A stretch of DNA of 5,671 nt from Candidatus Fermentibacterales bacterium. GTDB lineage: Bacteria; Fermentibacterota; Fermentibacteria; Fermentibacterales; JAFGKQ01. The stretch lies in the NCBI GenBank assembly GCA_016928495.1, contig JAFGKQ010000130.1, positions 1 to 5,671 on the forward strand, read 5' to 3'. The notes under the pieces are model-generated. The model worked only from the letters and a program-made list of their open reading frames with translations, searched no databases and had not been told where the DNA came from. The position numbers and the translations under genes are program-made. Positions 1 to 5,671 of the stretch are shown here, in pieces; position 1 is the stretch's first letter; every line of letters begins with the position of its first letter.

Positions 1-1658
1 AGGCGCCTGGTCACGGCAAGACCCATGCCGGTGTTTCCATCTTCCGGATGGGTGGTGTAGAAGGGTCTGAAGAGAACCTCCGGATCATCCGGAAGCCCCG
101 GGCCATCATCGAGGACCTCCACCAGTAGATGGGCCCCGTCGGAGGAGCCGGTCACGCGAACCTCGACGCCGGATTGCGGCCCGGCTTCGACAGCGTTCCT
201 GATCGCGTTCTCCAGGCAGGTGGCGAAAGCGTCGGGATCGAGCTGGACCTCCCCGTCCGGAGTCGGCTCCGACTCCGCGAACCGGCAGGAGTCAGGCCAG
301 CGGGCACAGATCTCCCTGGTCCTGGCTCTCACCCTGACGGAGCTGACGAACCGCGGCTCCAGCTTCCATGGCCTGGCGTAGCTCCTGAAGGCCTCGATCA
401 TCTTCTGCGCGCTCTCGACCTCGGCTCTTGCCTCGGCTATGAGAGAAGATGACCGGGGATCCGAATGCCCCTTGCCCAGGAGATCGACGAATCCCGACAG
501 CGCACAGAGGGTGTTGCCCATCTCATGGGCTATCCCCGTGGCCATGAAGCCCAGACTGGAGAAGGCCTGCTCATCGGCAAGCTTCCTCTCCAGCTGGCGT
601 ATGCGCGTGACGTCCGTCAGGAGCACGGCGATCTCGGAGGAGGATGGCCTGGCCGAGCTGACGGACAGGACGGTGTCCGGAGGACAGGAGACCTCGAGGT
701 CGTCGAGATCACCATCCCCGGAGAGCGCCCGTTCCATGACCCCGGTCCAGAGCGAGCCGAGCGTCTCCGACCTCTCTGCTGGAAATGGCTTGCCGAGATC
801 GTCGGGACGGAGGTCGAGCAGCTCGGCCGCCCTCCTGTTGAAGTAGAGGATAGCCCCGGCAGCGTCCAGAGCCACGATCCCGGAACGCATCGATCCAACG
901 ATCGCTCCTGCCCTCGCCTCCGCGGCATCCGCCCGCTCTTCCGCCCTGCGTCTGAGCTCCACGAGCTCACGATCGCGGTCGGAGAGCATGGCCACCAGTT
1001 GCCTGAACGAGCTGCTCGCCGTGTCGGCGGTCCTGCCTCCCCCCTCCATGACCTTGTCGGCTTCCCTGAGAATGCCCCGGAGAGGCTGGAGCACACGCTG
1101 CTCGAGGAACTTCGGGGTGGCCACCGCCAGGACTACCAGCCCGGCGCATATCCCGCCCAGCAGGTAGAGCACCCATCTGCCCGATCCCCACGAGGAGGGC
1201 TCCCAGATCGCGATGGCCACGAAGACGCCGGAGTCGGCTACCGGCTGCAGGTACCAGTCGTATCCCCGCCCGGACCTGAGCACCGAGCTCTCGAGGCAGC
1301 CCCCCTCGACAGGTTCAGGGAGGTTCCCGGGAAGGGAGCCATGAAGGCTGGAGACCAGGTTCCCGGAGCTGTCGACCAGGACTGCCCCGGCCACGTCGCC
1401 CTGCGCCGTGAGCAGAAAGTCTATCAACTGCATCCTCTCTGGCCAGGCGTCCGTCCCGGCCACCAGGCCAGAGACGACCGCGGCGAGCCTCGATGCTCTC
1501 AGGTCTCTCTGGATCCCCACGTCCCTCACCAGCAGTACGGTGACCAGAAGGGACACCATGGCTCCCACCATGGCAGCCCCTATGGCGAGCCCGGTCACGA
1601 CCTCCACGCCCGATGCGTAGAGGCGCCTTCCGCTCGACTCGTCAGTCCTTCGCGCCAT
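1..1658 (-). CDS. Membrane-bound PAS sensor histidine kinase (3' end cut by window edge)
   Basis: This is the sensor kinase of a two-component system; 552 full residues are visible and the stop lies beyond base 1. Domains in order: a hydrophobic helix at about 18-44; an extracytoplasmic sensor region of about 115 residues, with a Cache/PAS-like strand near 90-104 (VLVDSSGNLV); a second helix at about 161-181; a HAMP-like linker from 183 (QPLRGILREADKVMEG); a charged coiled coil at 224-255; a PAS domain at about 250-350; then the H-box GIAHEMGNTL with phospho-acceptor His378. The ATPase domain shows the N-box ENAIRNA (483-489), G1 DDGPGL (517-522), F-box LFRPFYTT (529-536) and G2 GNTGMGLA (541-548). 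Only the last residues should be missing. The layout resembles NtrB/AtoS-type kinases that partner sigma-54 regulators, but no regulator is in view. The ATG start overlaps the thiE end by 17 bases and has a good ribosome site. Kinase identity is certain; the signal sensed is unknown. Confidence 0.95.
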   Translation of the reverse strand, partial: MARRTDESSGRRLYASGVEVVTGLAIGAAMVGAMVSLLVTVLLVRDVGIQRDLRASRLAAVVSGLVAGTDAWPERMQLIDFLLTAQGDVAGAVLVDSSGNLVSSLHGSLPGNLPEPVEGGCLESSVLRSGRGYDWYLQPVADSGVFVAIAIWEPSSWGSGRWVLYLLGGICAGLVVLAVATPKFLEQRVLQPLRGILREADKVMEGGGRTADTASSSFRQLVAMLSDRDRELVELRRRAEERADAAEARAGAIVGSMRSGIVALDAAGAILYFNRRAAELLDLRPDDLGKPFPAERSETLGSLWTGVMERALSGDGDLDDLEVSCPPDTVLSVSSARPSSSEIAVLLTDVTRIRQLERKLADEQAFSSLGFMATGIAHEMGNTLCALSGFVDLLGKGHSDPRSSSLIAEARAEVESAQKMIEAFRSYARPWKLEPRFVSSVRVRARTREICARWPDSCRFAESEPTPDGEVQLDPDAFATCLENAIRNAVEAGPQSGVEVRVTGSSDGAHLLVEVLDDGPGLPDDPEVLFRPFYTTHPEDGNTGMGLAVTRR

Positions 1659-2364
1659 CGAGCGCTCCCTCGATTTCTCGCCACAGCGCGGCAGACTCCG
1701 CGCGCGGGTCCGGGCTCTCCATTATAGCGGACACCACGGCGATGCCATCCGCGCCCGACCTGATGCAGGAGGCCGCGTTGCTCCGGTTGATGCCGCCGAT
1801 GGCGACGATCGGAACCCGTGTCAACCTTCTCACGCGCTCTATTCCGTCGAGCCCGAGGGGGTCGGGTGCATCGGGCTTCGTGGAGGTTGCGAAGACCGAC
1901 GAGAGGCCGAAGTAGTCGATCAGAGCCGCTGGCGCGCGGAGCACGTCCTCCTGCCCGGTGACCGTGAGTCCCACTATCGCCCTGTCGCCCAGGATCTCCC
2001 TGGCCAGCTCAACGGGATCGTCCGACTGCCCCAGGTGGACTCCGTCGCAACCGGCCTCCAGAGCAACACGTATGTGGTCGTTGACGATTATCGGGACGCC
2101 GGCCCGATGGCAGACCTGCGCCAGATCCGAAGCCTCCCGCACGGCCCGATCCGGATCGGCGATCTTCGACCTGTACTGAACGGCTGTCACCCCGCCCTCT
2201 ATGGACTCCAGAACGCACGTGGCCAGGTGCCTCGACCATCTCATTCCCGGATCGGTGACCAGACAAAGCCTCAGTGCGAACGGCCGGCCTCCCCTTCCGC
2301 CGGGTTCGTCCGAGAAGAATGGGTGCATGGCCGGATCGGAGCCTCCCTCGGTCCCGGGGTCCAT
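1642..2364 (-). CDS. thiE: Thiamine-phosphate synthase
   Basis: This cytoplasmic TIM-barrel enzyme joins HMP pyrophosphate and the thiazole phosphate to give thiamine phosphate, releasing pyrophosphate. In the 240-residue protein: VQYRSK (62-67) matches the family's QxRxK pyrimidine and pyrophosphate site; VNDH (94-97) and GVHLGQSDD (108-116) carry the Mg-binding aspartates; FATSTKPDAP (158-167) is the phosphate-binding TSTK loop; IGGIN (189-193) and GADGIAVVSAI (204-214) complete the barrel. TSTK and QxRxK favour ThiE over its relative TenI. Where many members have S-x-H, this one reads T134-V-T. About 30 Gly/Asp-rich residues precede the first barrel strand (LRLCLVTDP), so the start is uncertain. 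I chose the ATG at 2364, downstream of GGAAAGGA; ATG 2328 (228 residues) and TTG 2403 (253 residues, overlapping the upstream gene by 16 bases) are alternatives. No other thiamine gene is in the window. Function is secure, the start is not. Confidence 0.93.
   Translation of the reverse strand: MDPGTEGGSDPAMHPFFSDEPGGRGGRPFALRLCLVTDPGMRWSRHLATCVLESIEGGVTAVQYRSKIADPDRAVREASDLAQVCHRAGVPIIVNDHIRVALEAGCDGVHLGQSDDPVELAREILGDRAIVGLTVTGQEDVLRAPAALIDYFGLSSVFATSTKPDAPDPLGLDGIERVRRLTRVPIVAIGGINRSNAASCIRSGADGIAVVSAIMESPDPRAESAALWREIEGALDGAKD
1665..1671 (-). promoter_or_regulatory. Ribosome binding site of the histidine kinase gene
   Basis: GAGGGAG on the minus strand lies 6 bases before the ATG at 1658, inside the 3' end of thiE. 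It fixes the kinase start, which precedes the first membrane helix by a short basic N-terminus (MARR). Its position inside thiE fits reinitiation or coupled translation. Confidence 0.7.
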
Positions 2365-2377
2365 CTCGGCTCTGACG

Positions 2378-2385
2378 TCCTTTCC
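2378..2385 (-). promoter_or_regulatory. Possible ribosome binding site of thiE
   Basis: GGAAAGGA on the minus strand sits just after the glycosyltransferase stop and 13 bases before the ATG at 2364. The spacing is longer than ideal, so it supports that start only moderately. A GAGGGAGG at a similar distance before the ATG at 2328 competes with it. Confidence 0.4.
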
Positions 2386-2387
2386 GA

Positions 2388-3239
2388 TCAAAGAATAACG
2401 CAACTGCCGTGGAGGTCAAACCGCACTGCTCTCGCCTCCAGGAAGCCCCTCAGGAACTCCGGGCGCCCCCTGACGAGTGAGGACAGGATGTGAAGCGGAA
2501 TCCAGAGCCGGTGAAGCAGCCTCTGCATCGGTCTCGCGAAGTGAATGCGGGTGAATATTATGCGGTTCCTCTCCCTGAGGGTGAGCGCCTCGGAGGTCAT
2601 GCCCATGGTCGCGGCGTGATGGTGCCTGACCACCGCGCTCTCGACCCGTTCCATCCTCATGCCCGCCCTCCGGGCTCTCATCCCGAGATCGGCATCTTCC
2701 CAGTATATGGGAGCGTAGGCGCGGCTGTAGCCCCCGAGGGTGCCCCACTTCTCCCTCCTGTAGAGCGAACAGGCGCCGGAGGGATAGGGCACGCCTCGAT
2801 GATCGATGCTGGAGACGGCAAGTCCCCTCCTGAACCTGACGGTCACCCTGCTCTCGTCCGAGCCATCTGGTCTGATGATCCTGGGAACGACGCAGAAGAC
2901 CTCCGCAGGCGCTGACTCCAACCTGCTCACCAGCTCGGCGAAGCAGCCCGGCTCGGGTGCCACGTCGTTGTTGAGGACCATGACGAACGGGCTGTTGCTG
3001 GCCTCGACCCCCTCGTTCACCGCGAAGCAGAAGCCTCGCGGAGGCTCCCTTCCGATGAGTCGCACACCGGGGAACTCCATTGCGACGAGCCCGGCCAGGT
3101 CTTCCTCGGAGCAGTCGTCCACGACGATGATCTCGGCGCCGCGAGCATCCTCCAGCACGGCGGGGAGGTATTCCCTGAGAAGGGACGAGCCGTTGCGAGA
3201 GGGTATGACGACAGACAGCAGCGTCCGTAGGTCGCTCAC
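2388..3239 (-). CDS. Family 2 glycosyltransferase, rhamnosyltransferase-like
   Basis: This is a GT-A fold inverting glycosyltransferase that would transfer a sugar from a nucleotide donor to a lipid-linked or surface glycan acceptor on the cytoplasmic side. In the 283-residue protein: LLSVVIPSRNG (7-17) starts the Rossmann-like half; IIVVDDCSEED (37-47) binds the nucleotide; GFCFAVNEGVEAS (69-81) and VLNNDV (88-93, the DxD-equivalent metal site) follow; SGACSLYRR (154-162) and the catalytic YWEDADLGMRARRAG (179-193) complete it, with HHH at 205-207. The C-terminal part (about 235-270) is basic and amphipathic with no clear membrane span, so the protein is probably peripheral. Length is normal for WbbL-type enzymes. 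The GTG start overlaps the stop of the upstream membrane protein as GTGA, implying coupled translation and a shared pathway. Donor sugar and acceptor cannot be read from the sequence; 'rhamnosyl' is family resemblance only. Confidence 0.92.
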   Translation of the reverse strand: MSDLRTLLSVVIPSRNGSSLLREYLPAVLEDARGAEIIVVDDCSEEDLAGLVAMEFPGVRLIGREPPRGFCFAVNEGVEASNSPFVMVLNNDVAPEPGCFAELVSRLESAPAEVFCVVPRIIRPDGSDESRVTVRFRRGLAVSSIDHRGVPYPSGACSLYRREKWGTLGGYSRAYAPIYWEDADLGMRARRAGMRMERVESAVVRHHHAATMGMTSEALTLRERNRIIFTRIHFARPMQRLLHRLWIPLHILSSLVRGRPEFLRGFLEARAVRFDLHGSCVIL

Positions 3240-5407
3240 CTGACGTCCAGCCTGTCCAGGTAGATGCCCTCCTCCGGATCGGGAGAGCCGGTGCGGCTAC
3301 CGGGTCCGGGGTCGCTCACGGCAGAGATGACCAGCCTCTCCGCACCAGGGTCGAACGAAAGGCTGATGAGGGTATCCCTGAGGTTCCCGGGGCCGGCGTA
3401 GGCACCGGCGAGATCCCGCCGGTCTCCGCGTCCGGCCCTGACCCAGACCGCCCAGGATGGGGGCGGGAGAGGCTCCGATCTGAAGAAGACCACCCTCGAG
3501 GAGTCGCCGTCGTCGATGGAGAGCCCCCAGCGGACATCGGGATCCGGGCTGTAGGACACTGCCCTCACGCGCAGCGAACCGCTGCCTCCGGCGAGCATGT
3601 CCTGCGGCAGGATCAGCCGGTCCAGCGGATCCGACAACCTGAGAAGCCGTTCCGGGCTCCCGAACCAGAGCGTCCTGACGAACGGATCGGGAGAGGCCGG
3701 GAACAGCTCTCCGCCGAACCTCTGGCTTCCGGTAGCGTCCTCCGCCTCCAGAGAGGTCTGGCGCGCAGATGCCCCCACACCGATCAGCGCGGCTCCGGCC
3801 AGGGACAGAGCAGCGAGGTCGCGACGCTTGCGGCAGACCGCGATGAGCGCGGCCGCGCAGGCGACGGACCACAGGATCAGACAAGAGGCCTGCGGACGCA
3901 CGACGGAAGGCAAGAGCCTCGTGTAGTGAAGCCCGGTCGACTCCTCGATCATCCCGACGAGCACATCGCTGCCATCGGCGTGGTTCAGCCTCAGGCCGGG
4001 GAAGAGCAGGTTCAGCGACGAGATCAGAACGGAAAGGGCGATCAGGGCCCTGCCCCTTCCGCTCTCGAGAGAGCGAGCGCCAGTGACGATCAGCAGAGGA
4101 ACAAGGGGGACCAGGAGCCTCCCTGCAGGGGTCGGCGCACCATGCCATTCCCTCGGAAGCCAGACCACTATGGAGAGCACGTAGAGAGCTGCCGGAACCA
4201 GCAGCCACAGGGCAAGACGCCTGTCCTTGCGCCACTGGAGGAACAGCCCGACGGGTGCCAGCAGTATCCAGGGAGCACGGAACAGCAGGCCCTGCTCGGC
4301 ATCCAGTATCAGGCCGAGAGGGGCAAGAGCGATCCAGGCGAGCCATCTGGGATCGAGGGTTCTGTAGACGATCACACGGACGGTGCCCGCATTCAGGTAG
4401 CGGGCCCACACGAACCTGCCTCCCAGCAGGAAGCGGTCGACCAGCAGCACCAGCAGCAACAGGCCGACGCAGGCGAAGAGCATCCTGAGCCTGCCGCTCC
4501 CGCGGTCCAGGAGCCAGAGGAGCCCCAGGCCGAGAGCCAGGGGCGCGAAGCGTATCTTCAAGGCAGCCATGAGAACGCAGATCACGAACAGCAACGGGAG
4601 GCTCAGCCTGCGTTGCCAGCCCAGCCAGACTCCCCCGGCCAGTAGAAGGGTCGCTGCCCAGCCGGGGTAGGCCATCCCGAGGATCGAGATCCCGGGGAAG
4701 AGCAGCAGCGCCGCCAGGCCCCAGGCCTGCCCGGAAGAGCCGCCTCCCGACTCCCGCACCATCCTGCCGATCACAGCGGCCCCCATCAGAGCGATCAGGA
4801 GGCTGATGGCCCTCACCCCCGGGATTCCCAGGGGCAGACCTGGAAGCAGCAGCAGCGGGAAGAGGGGCTGCGTATGGCTGACGCCCCCCTCCAGATCGGC
4901 ATAGAAGGGCGTGACTCTCGCATGGCTGTCGAGCTGCCGGAGGTTGTTGTCGATGCTGAGGTCCCCGTCCCGCACGAGGCTCTCGGCCATGGCGAGGTTA
5001 TAGGGCTCGTCCCCGCTGAAGAGCGGCAGCGACACTATCGGGACTGCCAGCGGCACCAGCGCCCTCAGCAGGCCTGCCCTGCTCCTGACCGTGTGCAGCA
5101 GAACCGGAGCCAGGCCTGCGAGACAGGCGGCGCTGCCGACGAGCAGCACGAGCCTTCCGCTTCCCCAGAGTGTCAGGATGCAGAGGGACAGCAGCGGAAG
5201 CGGCAGGAGGACTCCCGGCGAAGGTCCCTTGCCGCGCGGCGCGAGCAGGGCCGCCAGGAGCCAGGCGGCGGGGAGCATTCTCCCCAGGGTCGCCGGCATG
5301 GGTATGCCCAGGAGGCGCCACCACAGGAAGAGCGCCACGCCGAAGCCGGCGCACAGGAGCGACACCTCCCTGCCTTCCGCCACCCGCCGGATCAGCGCCG
5401 ATCTCAC
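3236..5407 (-). CDS. Polytopic membrane protein, putative GT-C-type glycosyltransferase with C-terminal extracytoplasmic domain
   Basis: The 723-residue protein has roughly 16-18 hydrophobic segments between residues 15 and 547, then a soluble tail of about 175 residues. Features recalling GT-C enzymes, which transfer sugars from polyprenyl-phosphate donors outside the membrane: an acidic loop after a hydrophobic helix, LFSGDEPYNLAMAES (129-143, candidate catalytic D133/E134) followed by RDGDLSIDNN (146-155); a histidine and proline-rich entry to the next helix, SHTQPLFPLLLLPG (177-190); a DAEQGLLFRAPW stretch (369-380); and WHGAPTPAGRLLVPLVP (421-437). About four extra helices precede the acidic loop. 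The tail begins LEAEDATG and ends GIYLDRLDVR, beta-rich and resembling a jelly-roll carbohydrate-binding module. The GTG start is set by GGAGG 6 bases upstream and a GTGA overlap with the preceding gene; an open frame extends to 5641 but is antisense-like filler over that gene. Enzyme class is inference; membrane topology is clear. Confidence 0.8.
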   Translation of the reverse strand: MRSALIRRVAEGREVSLLCAGFGVALFLWWRLLGIPMPATLGRMLPAAWLLAALLAPRGKGPSPGVLLPLPLLSLCILTLWGSGRLVLLVGSAACLAGLAPVLLHTVRSRAGLLRALVPLAVPIVSLPLFSGDEPYNLAMAESLVRDGDLSIDNNLRQLDSHARVTPFYADLEGGVSHTQPLFPLLLLPGLPLGIPGVRAISLLIALMGAAVIGRMVRESGGGSSGQAWGLAALLLFPGISILGMAYPGWAATLLLAGGVWLGWQRRLSLPLLFVICVLMAALKIRFAPLALGLGLLWLLDRGSGRLRMLFACVGLLLLVLLVDRFLLGGRFVWARYLNAGTVRVIVYRTLDPRWLAWIALAPLGLILDAEQGLLFRAPWILLAPVGLFLQWRKDRRLALWLLVPAALYVLSIVVWLPREWHGAPTPAGRLLVPLVPLLIVTGARSLESGRGRALIALSVLISSLNLLFPGLRLNHADGSDVLVGMIEESTGLHYTRLLPSVVRPQASCLILWSVACAAALIAVCRKRRDLAALSLAGAALIGVGASARQTSLEAEDATGSQRFGGELFPASPDPFVRTLWFGSPERLLRLSDPLDRLILPQDMLAGGSGSLRVRAVSYSPDPDVRWGLSIDDGDSSRVVFFRSEPLPPPSWAVWVRAGRGDRRDLAGAYAGPGNLRDTLISLSFDPGAERLVISAVSDPGPGSRTGSPDPEEGIYLDRLDVR

Positions 5408-5671
5408 GGCGAGCCTCCGGGCAGCTCCAGGCGAAGCCTGGCGGGCCCCGAGTATACGACAGGGTGCTCGAATGGGGCGTATTCCCTCTCCAGAACGGCC
5501 ACAGCCTCCGGCGAGATGGCATCCAGAGGCAGGGAGGCCCAGCCATCGACTATCGGAGCCACCGCGCGCTCTGCCTGGATGAAGCCCGGAGGCATCGGGC
5601 TCCTCAGGCCACCCGTCTCGAACATTACCAGCAGAGTGCATGCGGTGGCATCCTCCAGCACCGCGGCAGGG
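5404..5671 (-). CDS. C-terminal fragment of an unrecognised protein (5' end beyond window)
   Basis: Only the last 89 residues are visible, ending in TGA at 5404; the frame stays open to the right edge (PAA before VLEDATACTLLVMFETGG). I do not recognise the family. The fragment has a hydrophobic strand (TLLVMFETGG), a proline-rich turn (SPMPPGF), a mixed middle (IVDGWASLPLDAISPEAVAVL) and a beta-like end (HPVVYSGPARLRLELPGG). It has no membrane helix. The 4-base GTGA overlap with the membrane transferase and the GGAGG within its own 3' end show that the two genes are translated together, so it may belong to the same surface-glycan pathway, but that is inference from position. It is preferred over the competing frame because it ends exactly at the coupled start and its composition is protein-like, whereas the other frame here is rich in Gly, Arg, Pro and Cys. 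Confidence 0.7.
   Translation of the reverse strand, partial: PAAVLEDATACTLLVMFETGGLRSPMPPGFIQAERAVAPIVDGWASLPLDAISPEAVAVLEREYAPFEHPVVYSGPARLRLELPGGSP
5414..5418 (-). promoter_or_regulatory. Ribosome binding site fixing the start of the membrane transferase
   Basis: GGAGG on the minus strand lies 6 bases before the GTG at 5407, which overlaps the TGA of the upstream gene. It is the reason for starting the membrane protein here rather than at the upstream in-frame ATG at 5641, which would add 78 residues that lie wholly over the preceding gene. Confidence 0.75.

Noticed and set aside
79-97. A near-palindrome (CCGGATCATCCGG) that might be a hairpin or operator.
   Set aside because: It lies inside the kinase ATPase domain, encodes conserved-region residues just after the G1 box, has a very small loop and has no following T-run.
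465-1727. A 420-residue open frame on the plus strand.
   Set aside because: It lies antisense to the histidine kinase, whose domains and motifs are unmistakable. The plus-strand product is rich in Pro, Gly, Arg and His with no domain, as expected for the shadow of a GC-rich gene.
1642-2364. The possibility that the ThiE-like gene is TenI (thiazole tautomerase).
   Set aside because: The QxRxK motif and the TSTKPDAP phosphate loop are typical of ThiE, and the histidine of the S-x-H segment used by TenI is replaced (TVT).
2365-2387. The only intergenic gap, examined for a terminator, promoter or TPP riboswitch.
   Set aside because: Twenty-three bases are too short for a riboswitch or an intrinsic terminator, and only a ribosome-site-like GGAAAGGA is visible.
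3297-4409. A 370-residue open frame on the minus strand in another phase within the membrane transferase.
   Set aside because: It is rich in Arg, Pro, Cys and Ser and lacks any motif, while the in-phase protein has clear membrane helices throughout.
3926-4645. A 239-residue Gln-rich open frame on the plus strand.
   Set aside because: The glutamines are the antisense of CTG leucine codons in the membrane helices of the transferase. It has no ribosome site or domain that I can see.
5408-5641. A 78-residue N-terminal extension of the membrane transferase back to an ATG at 5641.
   Set aside because: The added residues are Gly/Arg/Cys/Pro-rich and overlap the 3' end of the preceding gene. The GTG at 5407 has GGAGG 6 bases upstream and a GTGA overlap.

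Overview
The window is one head-to-tail run of five genes, all on the minus strand, so transcription goes from right to left. Two genes are cut by the window edges. Gaps are absent or tiny: two junctions are 4-base GTGA stop/start overlaps, one is a 17-base overlap, and the only true gap is about 23 bases. No promoter, terminator, RNA gene, mobile element, CRISPR array or long repeat is visible. The signals that start and end this transcription unit must lie outside the window.

Layout in transcription order: (1) 5671-5404, the C-terminal 89 residues of an unrecognised protein; (2) 5407-3236, a 723-residue polytopic membrane protein that looks like a GT-C-type glycosyltransferase with an extra-membrane C-terminal beta-rich domain; (3) 3239-2388, a soluble GT-A fold family 2 glycosyltransferase of the rhamnosyltransferase-like type; (4) 2364-1642, thiamine-phosphate synthase (thiE); (5) 1658 to beyond base 1, a membrane-bound sensor histidine kinase with a PAS domain, missing only its last residues.

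Genes 2 and 3 make biological sense together as part of a cell-surface glycan or glycolipid pathway: a cytoplasmic nucleotide-sugar-dependent transferase beside a membrane transferase of the type that uses polyprenyl-phosphate sugars outside the membrane. thiE and the kinase do not obviously belong to that pathway. They may simply share the transcript, as in genomes with very compact gene packing. A response regulator for the kinase would be expected just beyond the left edge.

The organism is a bacterium with GC-rich DNA, frequent GTG starts, Shine-Dalgarno sites and TGA at all four visible stops. Arginine is written with AGG/AGA more often than with CGN (about 20 of the first 34 arginine codons of the kinase), which is unusual for GC-rich proteobacteria or actinobacteria. 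It hints at a less-studied, possibly uncultured lineage, but the sequence alone does not identify the phylum. No new defence, mobile or RNA system is apparent. The most interesting items are the architecture of the membrane transferase, the non-canonical H-box of the kinase, and the odd placement of thiE.
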